In this document: positions 1 to 7,184 of the stretch, piece by piece
Position numbering within the stretch: the stretch's first letter is position 1
How the letters are laid out: each line of letters starts with the position of its first letter
Source of the DNA: JBKSMP01 sp964582055
GTDB lineage: Bacteria > Verrucomicrobiota > Verrucomicrobiia > Opitutales > UBA9783
DNA: 11,699 bases
Assembly (NCBI GenBank): GCA_964582055.1
Contig: CAZOPT010000024.1
Span: 1 to 11,699 of the forward strand
Reading direction: 5' to 3'
The notes under the pieces: model-generated
The model's database searches: none
The model's input: only the letters and a program-made list of their open reading frames with translations
What the model was told of the DNA's origin: nothing
Position numbers and translations under genes: made by a program

Positions 1-1706
1 TATTGCGTTTCTATAGGGATGATAAGTTTTTGTATACGTTGTTGAGCAATATCAGACTTAATATCCCCTTGCCAACGGCGAATGTCGAAAAACATAACAT
101 AAGCCATAAGACCTAAGAACAAAATAACGAAAATATTCTGTATAACATTGACCCAGATAAATGGTAATGGTCTACGAAAGATTTTTTCGATAATCGCAAA
201 TAGAATATGTCCTCCATCTAAAACAGGGATCGGTAATAAATTAAGAATAGCGAGATTAATATTCAATAAAACAATAAACCACAATAACCGTCTAAAATCA
301 TCGGTAGAAAAGCGATGGAGCAAACGCATAATTCCAGGTGCACCCATTAAATGCTGCATTTTTATATCGGAATTTTTGTTAACAAGGCAAGTTAAAGTTT
401 CAACAGTTGACTGAATGGCTTGTTTGAACTGAACAAAAGGATTATCGTGCTTTAAAACATAACGTTGATCAAAAAGAATTCCCAAGCGTGTAATTCGCTC
501 TTCGGGATGAAATTCAATCGGAACTACTTTATGAGGAACAACAATTAATTGCTTATTTTTGTGTTCAATTTCCAACATGAGTGTACGTTCTTTACACTGA
601 TTTAATAATTGCTGTAAGTGTTCCAAGTGCATAATTGTAACACCATTGCACGATAAAACCTTTCCATCTTCAGGGATTGCATTAAAATGTTGTCCACGTA
701 CTTCTAAGATTTTTACATCTGATTGTTTTTGATAAAAATCAATAAATTGTTTATCAGTTCCATAATGGAGCCACGAACGATAATTTGCAAGCTTTTGAGT
801 TTCACAGATAATATTAAAAGTTTTTCCTTCTCGCAAAACTGTAAGATTTACTTGTTGGGGTTCATATTTTTGTAAAAATTCACGAAGATCCATAAAAGAA
901 AATAAGTCTTGATCATTAAGTTTTAAAATCTGATCACCTACTTTTAGACCACTTTTTTCTGCTGATGAATTGCGTTCAAAACTTGCTACATAAAGCTTTT
1001 GTTTGGGGGCTAAAATACCACTGAAACGGATCTCATCATTTGTCAAAGGATTTGTTTTGAGCATCACTAAATTGAGGTAAGTCGTATGCACTTCTTGGTT
1101 ACGCAAGAATGTAATTTTGGCTTGTGGCTGATGGTTTTCATTTCGTCCTTTACCTAAAATAATTGTTTTTTCTATTTCTGAAAAACTTTTAACGGCTACG
1201 TCATCTACGGCTAAGATTTTATCACCTTGGCGCAGACCTGCTTGAATTGCCGGAGTTATTTTGCCTTCATATTCTTGTAAAATATAACCTATCGTTGTTT
1301 CACAATCTTCTTCGGGAACGCGTAAGCCAGTTGCCCATAAAATACAAGCGAGAACAAAAGCAAAAAGCACATTAAAAACAGCGCCCATAACTGCCACTAA
1401 GAACTTATCTGTAAAGGATAAACTTTTAAAATTATTTGACGATTTTCCTTCCAAAATAGGGATTTCGCCCATCTCAGGTAAGGCCACGTATCCCCCTAAT
1501 GGCAATAAAGAAATACAGTATTCTGTTTCGTCTCTTTTCCAAGAATACAATTTAGGTCCAAATCCTATAGAAAATTTCGGAACCTTTAATCCACGCTTTT
1601 TTGCCATTAAAAAATGCCCTAATTCGTGAATAAAAATAGATCCACCGAAAAAGACTATCATCCAAAAAATTGCCCAAATATTCAAAAAAAACGACGTCCA
1701 ATCCAT
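1..1706 (-). CDS. rseP: RseP-type site-2 zinc metalloprotease (M50), C-terminus cut by window edge
   Basis: Intramembrane protease that cuts transmembrane segments of membrane proteins, classically an anti-sigma factor in the envelope stress response. The minus-strand frame is open from ATG at 1706 to the left edge (568 codons plus 2 nt) with no stop, so the end is missing. Visible features: an N-terminal membrane segment ending in the zinc motif HELGH (residues 27-31, Glu28 catalytic); the following KKRGLKVPKFSIGFGP stretch typical of RseP; a second hydrophobic segment around 90-115; PDZ-like domains with GLRQGD near residue 157 and GLKVGD near 253; a third degenerate PDZ-like unit around 325-395; and the second active-site motif LDGG with metal ligand Asp497. 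It already exceeds the roughly 450 residues of E. coli RseP, mostly because of the extra central domain. It is divergent from floA. The start is chosen because the first membrane segment begins just after it; no Shine-Dalgarno motif precedes it. Confidence 0.95.
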   Translation of the reverse strand, partial: MDWTSFFLNIWAIFWMIVFFGGSIFIHELGHFLMAKKRGLKVPKFSIGFGPKLYSWKRDETEYCISLLPLGGYVALPEMGEIPILEGKSSNNFKSLSFTDKFLVAVMGAVFNVLFAFVLACILWATGLRVPEEDCETTIGYILQEYEGKITPAIQAGLRQGDKILAVDDVAVKSFSEIEKTIILGKGRNENHQPQAKITFLRNQEVHTTYLNLVMLKTNPLTNDEIRFSGILAPKQKLYVASFERNSSAEKSGLKVGDQILKLNDQDLFSFMDLREFLQKYEPQQVNLTVLREGKTFNIICETQKLANYRSWLHYGTDKQFIDFYQKQSDVKILEVRGQHFNAIPEDGKVLSCNGVTIMHLEHLQQLLNQCKERTLMLEIEHKNKQLIVVPHKVVPIEFHPEERITRLGILFDQRYVLKHDNPFVQFKQAIQSTVETLTCLVNKNSDIKMQHLMGAPGIMRLLHRFSTDDFRRLLWFIVLLNINLAILNLLPIPVLDGGHILFAIIEKIFRRPLPFIWVNVIQNIFVILFLGLMAYVMFFDIRRWQGDIKSDIAQQRIQKLIIPIETQ

Positions 1707-1719
1707 ATTACTTTTAAAA

Positions 1720-1747
1720 ACTATAGCAAATTTTGTCTAAAGTACAA
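1720..1747 (-). promoter_or_regulatory. candidate sigma70-type promoter for rseP
   Basis: Reading the minus strand, TTGTAC (1747-1742) is followed after 16 bp by TATAGT (1725-1720), which matches the TATAAT consensus in five of six positions; the -35 match is weaker. The expected transcription start is only about 5-10 nt from the rseP ATG at 1706, so the mRNA would have a very short leader. This is prediction by consensus only, in an AT-rich region where chance matches are common. Confidence 0.35.
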
Positions 1748-1792
1748 TGATTTAAATAGGTAAAATATTAAAATTTCAAAAAGATTAAAAAG

Positions 1793-1832
1793 CTACAAAA
1801 AAGAGCTTGAAGTTCAATATAAGCTCTTGTAG
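1793..1832 (+). repeat. imperfect inverted repeat / potential hairpin before floA
   Basis: AAGAGCTT (1801-1808) and AAGCTCTT (1821-1828) are exact reverse complements separated by 12 nt. Pairing extends with CTAC (1793-1796) against GTAG (1829-1832) if the four A residues at 1797-1800 bulge out. The loop region contains a second small palindrome, TTGAA-G-TTCAA (1807-1817). The element ends 10 nt before the floA ATG at 1843, so as RNA it would cover the ribosome landing zone, and as DNA it could be an operator. It lacks a following T-run, so it is not a typical terminator. Confidence 0.5.
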
Positions 1833-1842
1833 ATTTAAAAAC

Positions 1843-2832
1843 ATGCAGGGTATAAATGTTTTTTTAATATTCTTTGGTTTTTTGGGCCTAATTATTCTAG
1901 GAATTGTTTTTTCCTTCTTTAACGTATGGTTAAGAGCTTGGTTGGCAGGAGCTTATGTAAGCATTCCTAATTTGATTGCAATGCGTTTGCGAAAAGTACC
2001 TTATGGTTTAATTGTAGATTGCAAGATTACAGCAGCAAAAGCAGGACTTGAACTTTCTGTGGATGAACTTGAAGCCCATTATTTAGCAGAAGGCAATTTG
2101 GCACAAACAGTGCAAGCTTTAATTGCGGCTGAAAAGGCTGGGATTGAATTAAGTTTTGGCCGTGCATGCGCAATTGACTTAGCAACAAAAGGTACCGGAA
2201 AAACTGTAATTGAAGCAGTACACACGTCTGTTAATCCTAAAGTAATTGATTGTCCCAAATCGGATCAAAATAAAAATACGATAGATGGTGTTGCGAAAGA
2301 TGGTATTCAAGTTAAAGTGCGAGCACGTGTAACTGTTCGTACAAATTTGGACCGTTTTGTTGGCGGTGCACAAGAAGATACCATTATCGCGCGTGTGGGT
2401 GAAGGTATCGTTGCGACTATTGGTTCTGCCGAAACTTACAAGCAGGTATTAGAAAATCCAGATCAAATTTCCAAAGTTGTTCTTAATCGCGGTTTAGATG
2501 TTGGAACAGCTTATGAAATCCTTTCGATTGATATTGCAGATATTGATATTGGAGAAAACGTAGGAGCAAAATTGCAAGTTTCCCAGGCAGAAGCCAATAA
2601 AAATATGGCTCAAGCACAAGCAGAAATTCGTCGTGCAAGTGCAGTTGCTTTGGAACAGGAAATGAAGGCTAAAGTAGAAGAAATGCAAGCCAAAGTCGTT
2701 GAAGCGCAGGCAGCTGTCCCATTAGCACTTGCAGAAGCTTTCAAAAAGGGACAATTGGGAGTTATTGATTATTACAAGCTGGAAAATTTGAAAGCCGATA
2801 CGGCTATGCGCGAGCAATTATCAAAAGAATAA
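1843..2832 (+). CDS. floA: flotillin-like protein FloA (UPF0365 / SPFH family)
   Basis: Membrane scaffold protein of the SPFH superfamily that forms multimeric assemblies in functional membrane microdomains. The ATG at 1843 gives 329 residues, the usual family length, and places the hydrophobic hairpin segment at about residues 5-27. An in-frame TTG at 1807 would add 12 residues but lies inside the inverted repeat and is less likely. Diagnostic blocks are present: AMRLRKVPYGLIVD, GLELSVDELEAHYLAEGN, SVNPKVIDCPK, KDGIQVKVRARVTVRTNLDR, IIARVGEGIVATIGS, LDVGTAYEILSIDIADIDIG, then an Ala/Glu-rich coiled coil and the ending GVIDYYKLENLKADTAMR. A short insertion (SDQNKNTIDG) follows the SVNPKV block. 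No NfeD gene, the usual partner, is seen upstream; instead a small membrane protein gene follows after 6 bp. Identification is secure; the organism-specific role is inferred. Confidence 0.95.
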   Translation: MQGINVFLIFFGFLGLIILGIVFSFFNVWLRAWLAGAYVSIPNLIAMRLRKVPYGLIVDCKITAAKAGLELSVDELEAHYLAEGNLAQTVQALIAAEKAGIELSFGRACAIDLATKGTGKTVIEAVHTSVNPKVIDCPKSDQNKNTIDGVAKDGIQVKVRARVTVRTNLDRFVGGAQEDTIIARVGEGIVATIGSAETYKQVLENPDQISKVVLNRGLDVGTAYEILSIDIADIDIGENVGAKLQVSQAEANKNMAQAQAEIRRASAVALEQEMKAKVEEMQAKVVEAQAAVPLALAEAFKKGQLGVIDYYKLENLKADTAMREQLSKE

Positions 2833-2838
2833 CCGTCT

Positions 2839-3261
2839 ATGGACCTTCAAGATATCCTATTTCTTTTAGTTTTTTTGGGTGTTAGTTTTTTATCTAAAAA
2901 AATGAAAACTAGTCCTTTAAATGAAGAAACAGATGATCAAACAGAATTAGTTCGCAAAAAAATTGAAGCTCTTAAGCATAAGCGAAATAAAATGGATCTT
3001 GATGAAGAATCCAAAGAATTTGTTCCTTCCTATGAAGCCAAACGGAAGGAATTTTCGGCTTACAAACATCCTTTGCCCGTATATGAACAGCCTATTTGTG
3101 AGCCACAAGCAATTATAAAATCCACCATTTTGCCTAAAGAAAGGAAAATAATTTTAGTAAAACCAACCGTAAAGTCTTTACGAGAAGGTATGAAATGGCA
3201 TATTATTTTGTCGAAACCCGTTTGTACACGACCTTTTTATGGAAATTTCACAAATCGCTAA
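2839..3261 (+). CDS. hypothetical small single-pass membrane protein
   Basis: I do not recognise a named family. The protein has 140 residues: an N-terminal hydrophobic segment (about 5-20, DILFLLVFLGVSFL) followed by Lys residues, suggesting one membrane anchor, and then a highly charged, probably helical stretch (about 30-60, rich in Glu and Lys). A Pro-containing segment and a basic C-terminal part with LREGMKWHIILSKP and RPFY close the chain. That ending faintly recalls small proteins of other bacteria that finish with an LR-x-A...IL-x-x-P-x-x-x-RP pattern, from memory only. The gene starts 6 bp after floA and its last 23 nt overlap the start of the S2P homologue, so it is very likely co-translated with both. 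Codon use looks like its neighbours. It may be an accessory of FloA or of the S2P homologue, by position alone. Confidence 0.75.
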   Translation: MDLQDILFLLVFLGVSFLSKKMKTSPLNEETDDQTELVRKKIEALKHKRNKMDLDEESKEFVPSYEAKRKEFSAYKHPLPVYEQPICEPQAIIKSTILPKERKIILVKPTVKSLREGMKWHIILSKPVCTRPFYGNFTNR

Positions 3262-3871
3262 GTGTTTGTTAGGATTCTTCCTATTGCTCATCAGTTTAAC
3301 GCTGCATCAATGGGGGCATGCATGGATGGCAGATAAATTGGGTGATCCCAATCCTAGAAGAGATGGACGTGTATCCCTCAATCCTATCGTTCATATTGAT
3401 TTGTTCGGTACTATCATCTTTCCTTTATTATGCAGTTTTTTAACCTTAGGTGTTTTTTTTGGCTGGGGAAAGCATGTTCCTATCAATTCTTCTTATTTTA
3501 AACATAAGCAATTGGGAGAAGTATTGGTAAGTGGTGCAGGCTTGATCGGTAATTTACTCTTATGTTTTATCGCAAGTCTTGCCTTAGCTTTTCTACCGAA
3601 CTATCGCATGATTGCTTACGCCTTACTTGAAATAAATGCTTTATTTATTGCCTTTAATTGTTTACCGCTTCCAGGTTTAGATAGTTTTATGCTTTTGCGT
3701 TATAGTTTGCGACTGTCGGATGAAACCGTAGATTTTATGGAACGCTGGGGCTTTTTTATCTTAATAATCCTTATCAATATTCCTCTTGTCCGTGCCCTTC
3801 TCTTTACTTTTATGAATTTTATTGTTGTTAGTTTTCTACAATTGAGTTACTTTTTTATGGATTTAATATAA
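3239..3871 (+). CDS. site-2 protease family (M50) homologue with altered catalytic motif HQWGH
   Basis: Polytopic membrane protein of 210 residues resembling the compact, PDZ-less M50B site-2 proteases. Family landmarks: LH-x-x-x-HAWMADKLGDPNPRRDGR-type motif at residues 22-42 followed by LNPIVHIDLFGTIIFPLL, then FFGWGKHVPIN, and NCLPLPGLDSF around Asp148, the usual second metal-ligand motif. The zinc motif reads His23-Gln24-Trp-Gly-His27: the catalytic Glu of HExxH is Gln (codon CAA at 3308-3310), while both His and Asp148 are kept. The second motif also has LDS in place of the common LDG. By family knowledge an E-to-Q change abolishes proteolysis, so this is probably a metal-binding pseudoprotease or a substrate-binding factor. 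ATG 3239 is the only ATG that includes the first helix; the frame is closed by TGA at 3191-3193. It overlaps the preceding gene by 23 nt, and no Shine-Dalgarno motif is seen. Confidence 0.88.
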   Translation: MEISQIAKCLLGFFLLLISLTLHQWGHAWMADKLGDPNPRRDGRVSLNPIVHIDLFGTIIFPLLCSFLTLGVFFGWGKHVPINSSYFKHKQLGEVLVSGAGLIGNLLLCFIASLALAFLPNYRMIAYALLEINALFIAFNCLPLPGLDSFMLLRYSLRLSDETVDFMERWGFFILIILINIPLVRALLFTFMNFIVVSFLQLSYFFMDLI

Positions 3872-3926
3872 TTTAGTTAATAAAAAATGTTTACAAAATT
3901 TTTAAATAAGTTTAATTAATTTATTA

Positions 3927-5762
3927 GTGGGTAAAGTGTTTAAGGAGTTTTTTCGTTTATGGAGAGCTACACGTTTAGAATTTTTGCCTGTTAGTAAAGA
4001 AATTCTTAAGTACAATAAGGATTGTTTTTGGCCAGATTTGTTTGCAGGACTCAATGCTGCTTTGTTGGTATTTCCGCAGGCAATGGTTTATGCGCTTTTA
4101 GCAGGATTACCGGTAGAATATGGTTTGTATGGAGCAATCATTGCGAACTTAGTTTCTGCATTATTTTCAGGTTCAAGAGTCCTTAATTTAGGTCCTACCA
4201 GTTCTACTGCAGTTTTAATGATGAGTATGTTTACTGCTTGTGGAGTGCCACTCAGTAAATTTAATGAAATTTTGCCACCTGTTCTAGTTTTAACAGGTTT
4301 TTTTCTGATTGTAAGTTCCTTTTTCAATGTTGCCTCACTTGTACAGTATATTTCTAAAAGTGTTATTTTCGGTTATGTTTCAGCCGTCATTATTATCATG
4401 ATTGTGAACCAAGTACACAACATTTTAGGATTTGAATTGCCACTTACAACCGAAGACAATGTTATTACGTTTTTTGATATTTGTAAAGCCACAATCTTTG
4501 GATTAAAAGATATTGATATTTCTTCTGTATTGATTGCAATTTTGGTTTGTGGCTTATATTATTTTTGGAAAAGGTTATTTTCTAAAAGTCCAGTTATTGC
4601 TTTGACCATTATTTCTATTTCATCGATTACGTTTATTCTAAAGCGTTTTTTTGAATGCCCGATTCAAGTTTTAGATAAAGTATATGCCTCTACTTGGCAG
4701 GCTTCTTTACAAGGGTTTAACTTCGATAATATTAGTAACTTTTCCAATATGGCTTTGGCGATTAGCTTTATTTGTTTGATTGATGGAACAACGGTTTTAA
4801 AGCTTTTAGCAGCTCGTATGGGCCAAAAAGCTAAAATTAATCAAATGATTTTTGGTATGGGGATTGCCAATCTTTTTTGCGGTCTTTGTTCAGGTATGCC
4901 TGCTTCAAGTTCTTTGGTTCGTTCATCTTCCAATTATTCTAGTGGATCTAAAACCTCATTAACAAGCCTTTTTTGTGGTCTTTTTTGTTTACTAGGTATC
5001 GTCTTTTTTGGTCCTTTTTTCAATTATATCCCTAAAGCAGGTTTATCGATGTTAATCATCATATTAGGGTTTAATTTATTCGATATACAAGCACTAAAAG
5101 TCGTTTTACATACCAATCGTTCGGATGCTTGTGTCTTTTTCATTACATTTATTTTTGCTTTTTTATTTCCGCTCAATATTTCACTTTACATGGGAATTTT
5201 GGTTTCTATCGCTTTATTTATGAAGAAAGCAGCTGTGCCGACATTTTTTGAATATAACTATGATCATGGCCAACTTTTTAAAACTCCTATAGGTCAAGGG
5301 ATAGAAAACCCTGAATTATCGATTATTCACATCGAAGGAAATTTATTTTTTGCATCATCAGAATTATTCTTGGAACAAATCCGAGAGATTTGCAAAAGAC
5401 CTCAATTGAAGATTATTCTTTTAAAACTCAGAAATGCTCTTTATATCGATGCAACTTGTTTGTTGGCTATGGAAGAATTATTAAGGTATATGGCATCCAG
5501 TAATCGCCGATTGTTGTTATGCGAAGTTTCTAAACCCTTCTTTAAATTACTTGAACGTTCGGGTTTGATAAATATTGTGGGACGTGATAATGTGTTTTTT
5601 GACGATCCTAACAATCTTAATTATTCAACTGCGCAAGCTTTGGATCGTGCGCAACATATTATAGGATGTGATAATATTGTTGTACGAGTTTTAGCTCGAA
5701 ACGACAAATTTACGATGACCTCTCCTAATGAGAATACCCATACTGTTGATTGGAATAAATGA
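3927..5762 (+). CDS. SulP-family anion transporter with C-terminal STAS domain
   Basis: Inner-membrane transporter of the SLC26/SulP family, moving sulfate, bicarbonate or other small anions; the substrate cannot be read from sequence. The family signature appears at residues about 36-68 (PDLFAGLNAALLVFPQ, then ALLAGLPVEYGLYGA) and SRVLNLGPTSS follows. Roughly ten to twelve hydrophobic segments occupy residues 40-440, including the conserved GMANLFCGLCSGMPAS-like block around 310-330. A STAS regulatory domain lies at about 460-560 (HIEGNLFF, YIDATCLLAMEEL), then a short polar tail. Length 611 is normal. The start is GTG at 3927; a second in-frame GTG at 3936 is possible and neither has a ribosome binding motif. 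A 55-bp AT-rich gap separates it from the S2P homologue, so a new promoter may lie there. The stop TGA overlaps the tilS start in an ATGA arrangement. Confidence 0.93.
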   Translation: MGKVFKEFFRLWRATRLEFLPVSKEILKYNKDCFWPDLFAGLNAALLVFPQAMVYALLAGLPVEYGLYGAIIANLVSALFSGSRVLNLGPTSSTAVLMMSMFTACGVPLSKFNEILPPVLVLTGFFLIVSSFFNVASLVQYISKSVIFGYVSAVIIIMIVNQVHNILGFELPLTTEDNVITFFDICKATIFGLKDIDISSVLIAILVCGLYYFWKRLFSKSPVIALTIISISSITFILKRFFECPIQVLDKVYASTWQASLQGFNFDNISNFSNMALAISFICLIDGTTVLKLLAARMGQKAKINQMIFGMGIANLFCGLCSGMPASSSLVRSSSNYSSGSKTSLTSLFCGLFCLLGIVFFGPFFNYIPKAGLSMLIIILGFNLFDIQALKVVLHTNRSDACVFFITFIFAFLFPLNISLYMGILVSIALFMKKAAVPTFFEYNYDHGQLFKTPIGQGIENPELSIIHIEGNLFFASSELFLEQIREICKRPQLKIILLKLRNALYIDATCLLAMEELLRYMASSNRRLLLCEVSKPFFKLLERSGLINIVGRDNVFFDDPNNLNYSTAQALDRAQHIIGCDNIVVRVLARNDKFTMTSPNENTHTVDWNK

Positions 5763-7180
5763 AGGTACAATTAGGGAATTGGGAGGTTTTAACAAAAATT
5801 TTCCCTAAAAAATGCTTAAATCAAGAGGTTGTAGCTTGGTTAGATACGTATACAGGTCCGTTAAGTATTGCTTGTTCAGGGGGACCTGATTCTTTAATTT
5901 TGCTTTTATTAACCAGATTATATTGGCCACAAAATCGCTGTTTTTTATTATATTACAATCACAAAATACGTCCACAAGCCGATGACGAAGAAACTTATTT
6001 AAAATCATTGGCTGATATTTTGAAAATTTCGTTTATAGCGGGTCATCGAAAAGATTTTATTTCATCAACAGAAGCAGATTTACGTGAAGCCCGTTATCAT
6101 TTTTTTGAAAAAATCTTAAAACTGCATAACAGCCAAGCTTTATTGCTGGGGCAACATGAAGATGACTGTGTGGAGACTGTTTTGTTGCGTTTGTTTCGCG
6201 GAAGTAGTTTGGATGGAATTATCGCTCCTAGAGCGGTGCACCCATTAAAAACTTATACTAAACTTCGTCCTTTATTATCTCTAACAAAGGCAGAGTTACA
6301 AATTGCTTGTGAGCATTGCGGTATTCATTATTTTGTGGATTACACGAACTTTGAAGATATATGTATTCGTAATCGTTTACGTAAATACATCCTGCCACAA
6401 CTTGAAAAAGTTTTTGAAGGTACAAATTGGCGCAAGGGTTTTAAACGAACATGTACTAATTTGATTGAACAAAATAAGTTTTTAACTTATTGTGAAAAAA
6501 AATATTTGAAAGATTTTGATCTTACAAGAAAAGTCTTAGATAGAAATATTTTTTTAAAAAAATCAATTTGGGAGCAAAATTTACAATTTAGAGAGTGGAT
6601 ACGTGTACAATGTGGTATAGATTTAAGCTTTGATCGCTTAGAGGCTATTTGTAATGTTCTAAATTATTCTGAATCGGCAACTGTTACTTTAGATAAAACA
6701 TATTCTTTAGTTTTACAAAAAAACACGATAGGTATCAAAAAAATCGAGAGACAAAAAGCTGCTATTTTTTCTTTTAAATGGAAAAATGGAATCATTTTTT
6801 TCCCACAAAACACACAATTGTCGATGCAATATGTTCCTGCGTGTGCGGAACTATACGCAAAAATTATTTCTGGAGTTTATAAAGATACTGAAGTGGTTGC
6901 TTTAGATGGAGATATAACAAAAGCAATTTATGTACGAAATTGGAAACATGGGGATCGATACCAACCGATTGGATTTTCACACGAAAAAAAAGTAAAACAT
7001 TTGTTTTCGGAAAGAAAAATAGAGCTGAAGTTAAAAAAACAGCTTCCCGTTATAACGGATGTAGCCGGAAAAATCTTATGGATACCGGGTTTGCCTCCTG
7101 CAGAATATGCCAAAGTTAAGCCAAATACAAAATTGTTTGTTTTTTTGATTTATAAAAAAAATAAATTGTTTATTTTATAA
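5759..7180 (+). CDS. tilS: tRNA(Ile)-lysidine synthetase TilS
   Basis: Cytoplasmic enzyme that uses ATP and lysine to convert C34 of the CAU-anticodon isoleucine tRNA to lysidine, so that the tRNA reads AUA and is charged with isoleucine. The protein has 473 residues. The PP-loop ATP-binding motif SGGPDS is at 40-45, followed by YYNHKIRPQADDEETY. QHEDDCVETVLLRLFRGSS begins at 132, and the downstream DYTNFEDICIRNRLRKYILPQL is typical of the catalytic half. The C-terminal substrate-recognition region is recognisable by RNWKHGDRYQPIGF, KVKHLFSERKI and the IPGLPPAEYAKV ending. The ATG at 5759 overlaps the sulP stop by 4 nt, implying translational coupling, and ftsH begins 4 bp after the stop. tilS next to ftsH is a recurrent arrangement in bacteria, including Chlamydiae and, with one gene between, Bacillus. 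Confidence 0.96.
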   Translation: MKVQLGNWEVLTKIFPKKCLNQEVVAWLDTYTGPLSIACSGGPDSLILLLLTRLYWPQNRCFLLYYNHKIRPQADDEETYLKSLADILKISFIAGHRKDFISSTEADLREARYHFFEKILKLHNSQALLLGQHEDDCVETVLLRLFRGSSLDGIIAPRAVHPLKTYTKLRPLLSLTKAELQIACEHCGIHYFVDYTNFEDICIRNRLRKYILPQLEKVFEGTNWRKGFKRTCTNLIEQNKFLTYCEKKYLKDFDLTRKVLDRNIFLKKSIWEQNLQFREWIRVQCGIDLSFDRLEAICNVLNYSESATVTLDKTYSLVLQKNTIGIKKIERQKAAIFSFKWKNGIIFFPQNTQLSMQYVPACAELYAKIISGVYKDTEVVALDGDITKAIYVRNWKHGDRYQPIGFSHEKKVKHLFSERKIELKLKKQLPVITDVAGKILWIPGLPPAEYAKVKPNTKLFVFLIYKKNKLFIL

Positions 7181-7184
7181 AAAA

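Noticed and set aside
148..414. 88-codon plus-strand frame opposite rseP
   Set aside because: Lies wholly antisense to the conserved C-terminal part of rseP, including the LDGG motif; its product is low-complexity and basic with no family features.
1807..1842. In-frame TTG start adding 12 residues to FloA
   Set aside because: It lies inside the inverted repeat, has no better ribosome site, and would make FloA longer than the family norm; ATG at 1843 gives the usual length.
3890..3916. Possible promoter before sulP (TTTACA, 15 bp, TTTAAT)
   Set aside because: Spacing is short and the whole 55-bp gap is almost pure A/T, so matches arise by chance; a promoter here is plausible but not supported.
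3872..3926. Terminator between the S2P homologue and sulP
   Set aside because: No GC-containing stem followed by a T-run can be formed in this gap.
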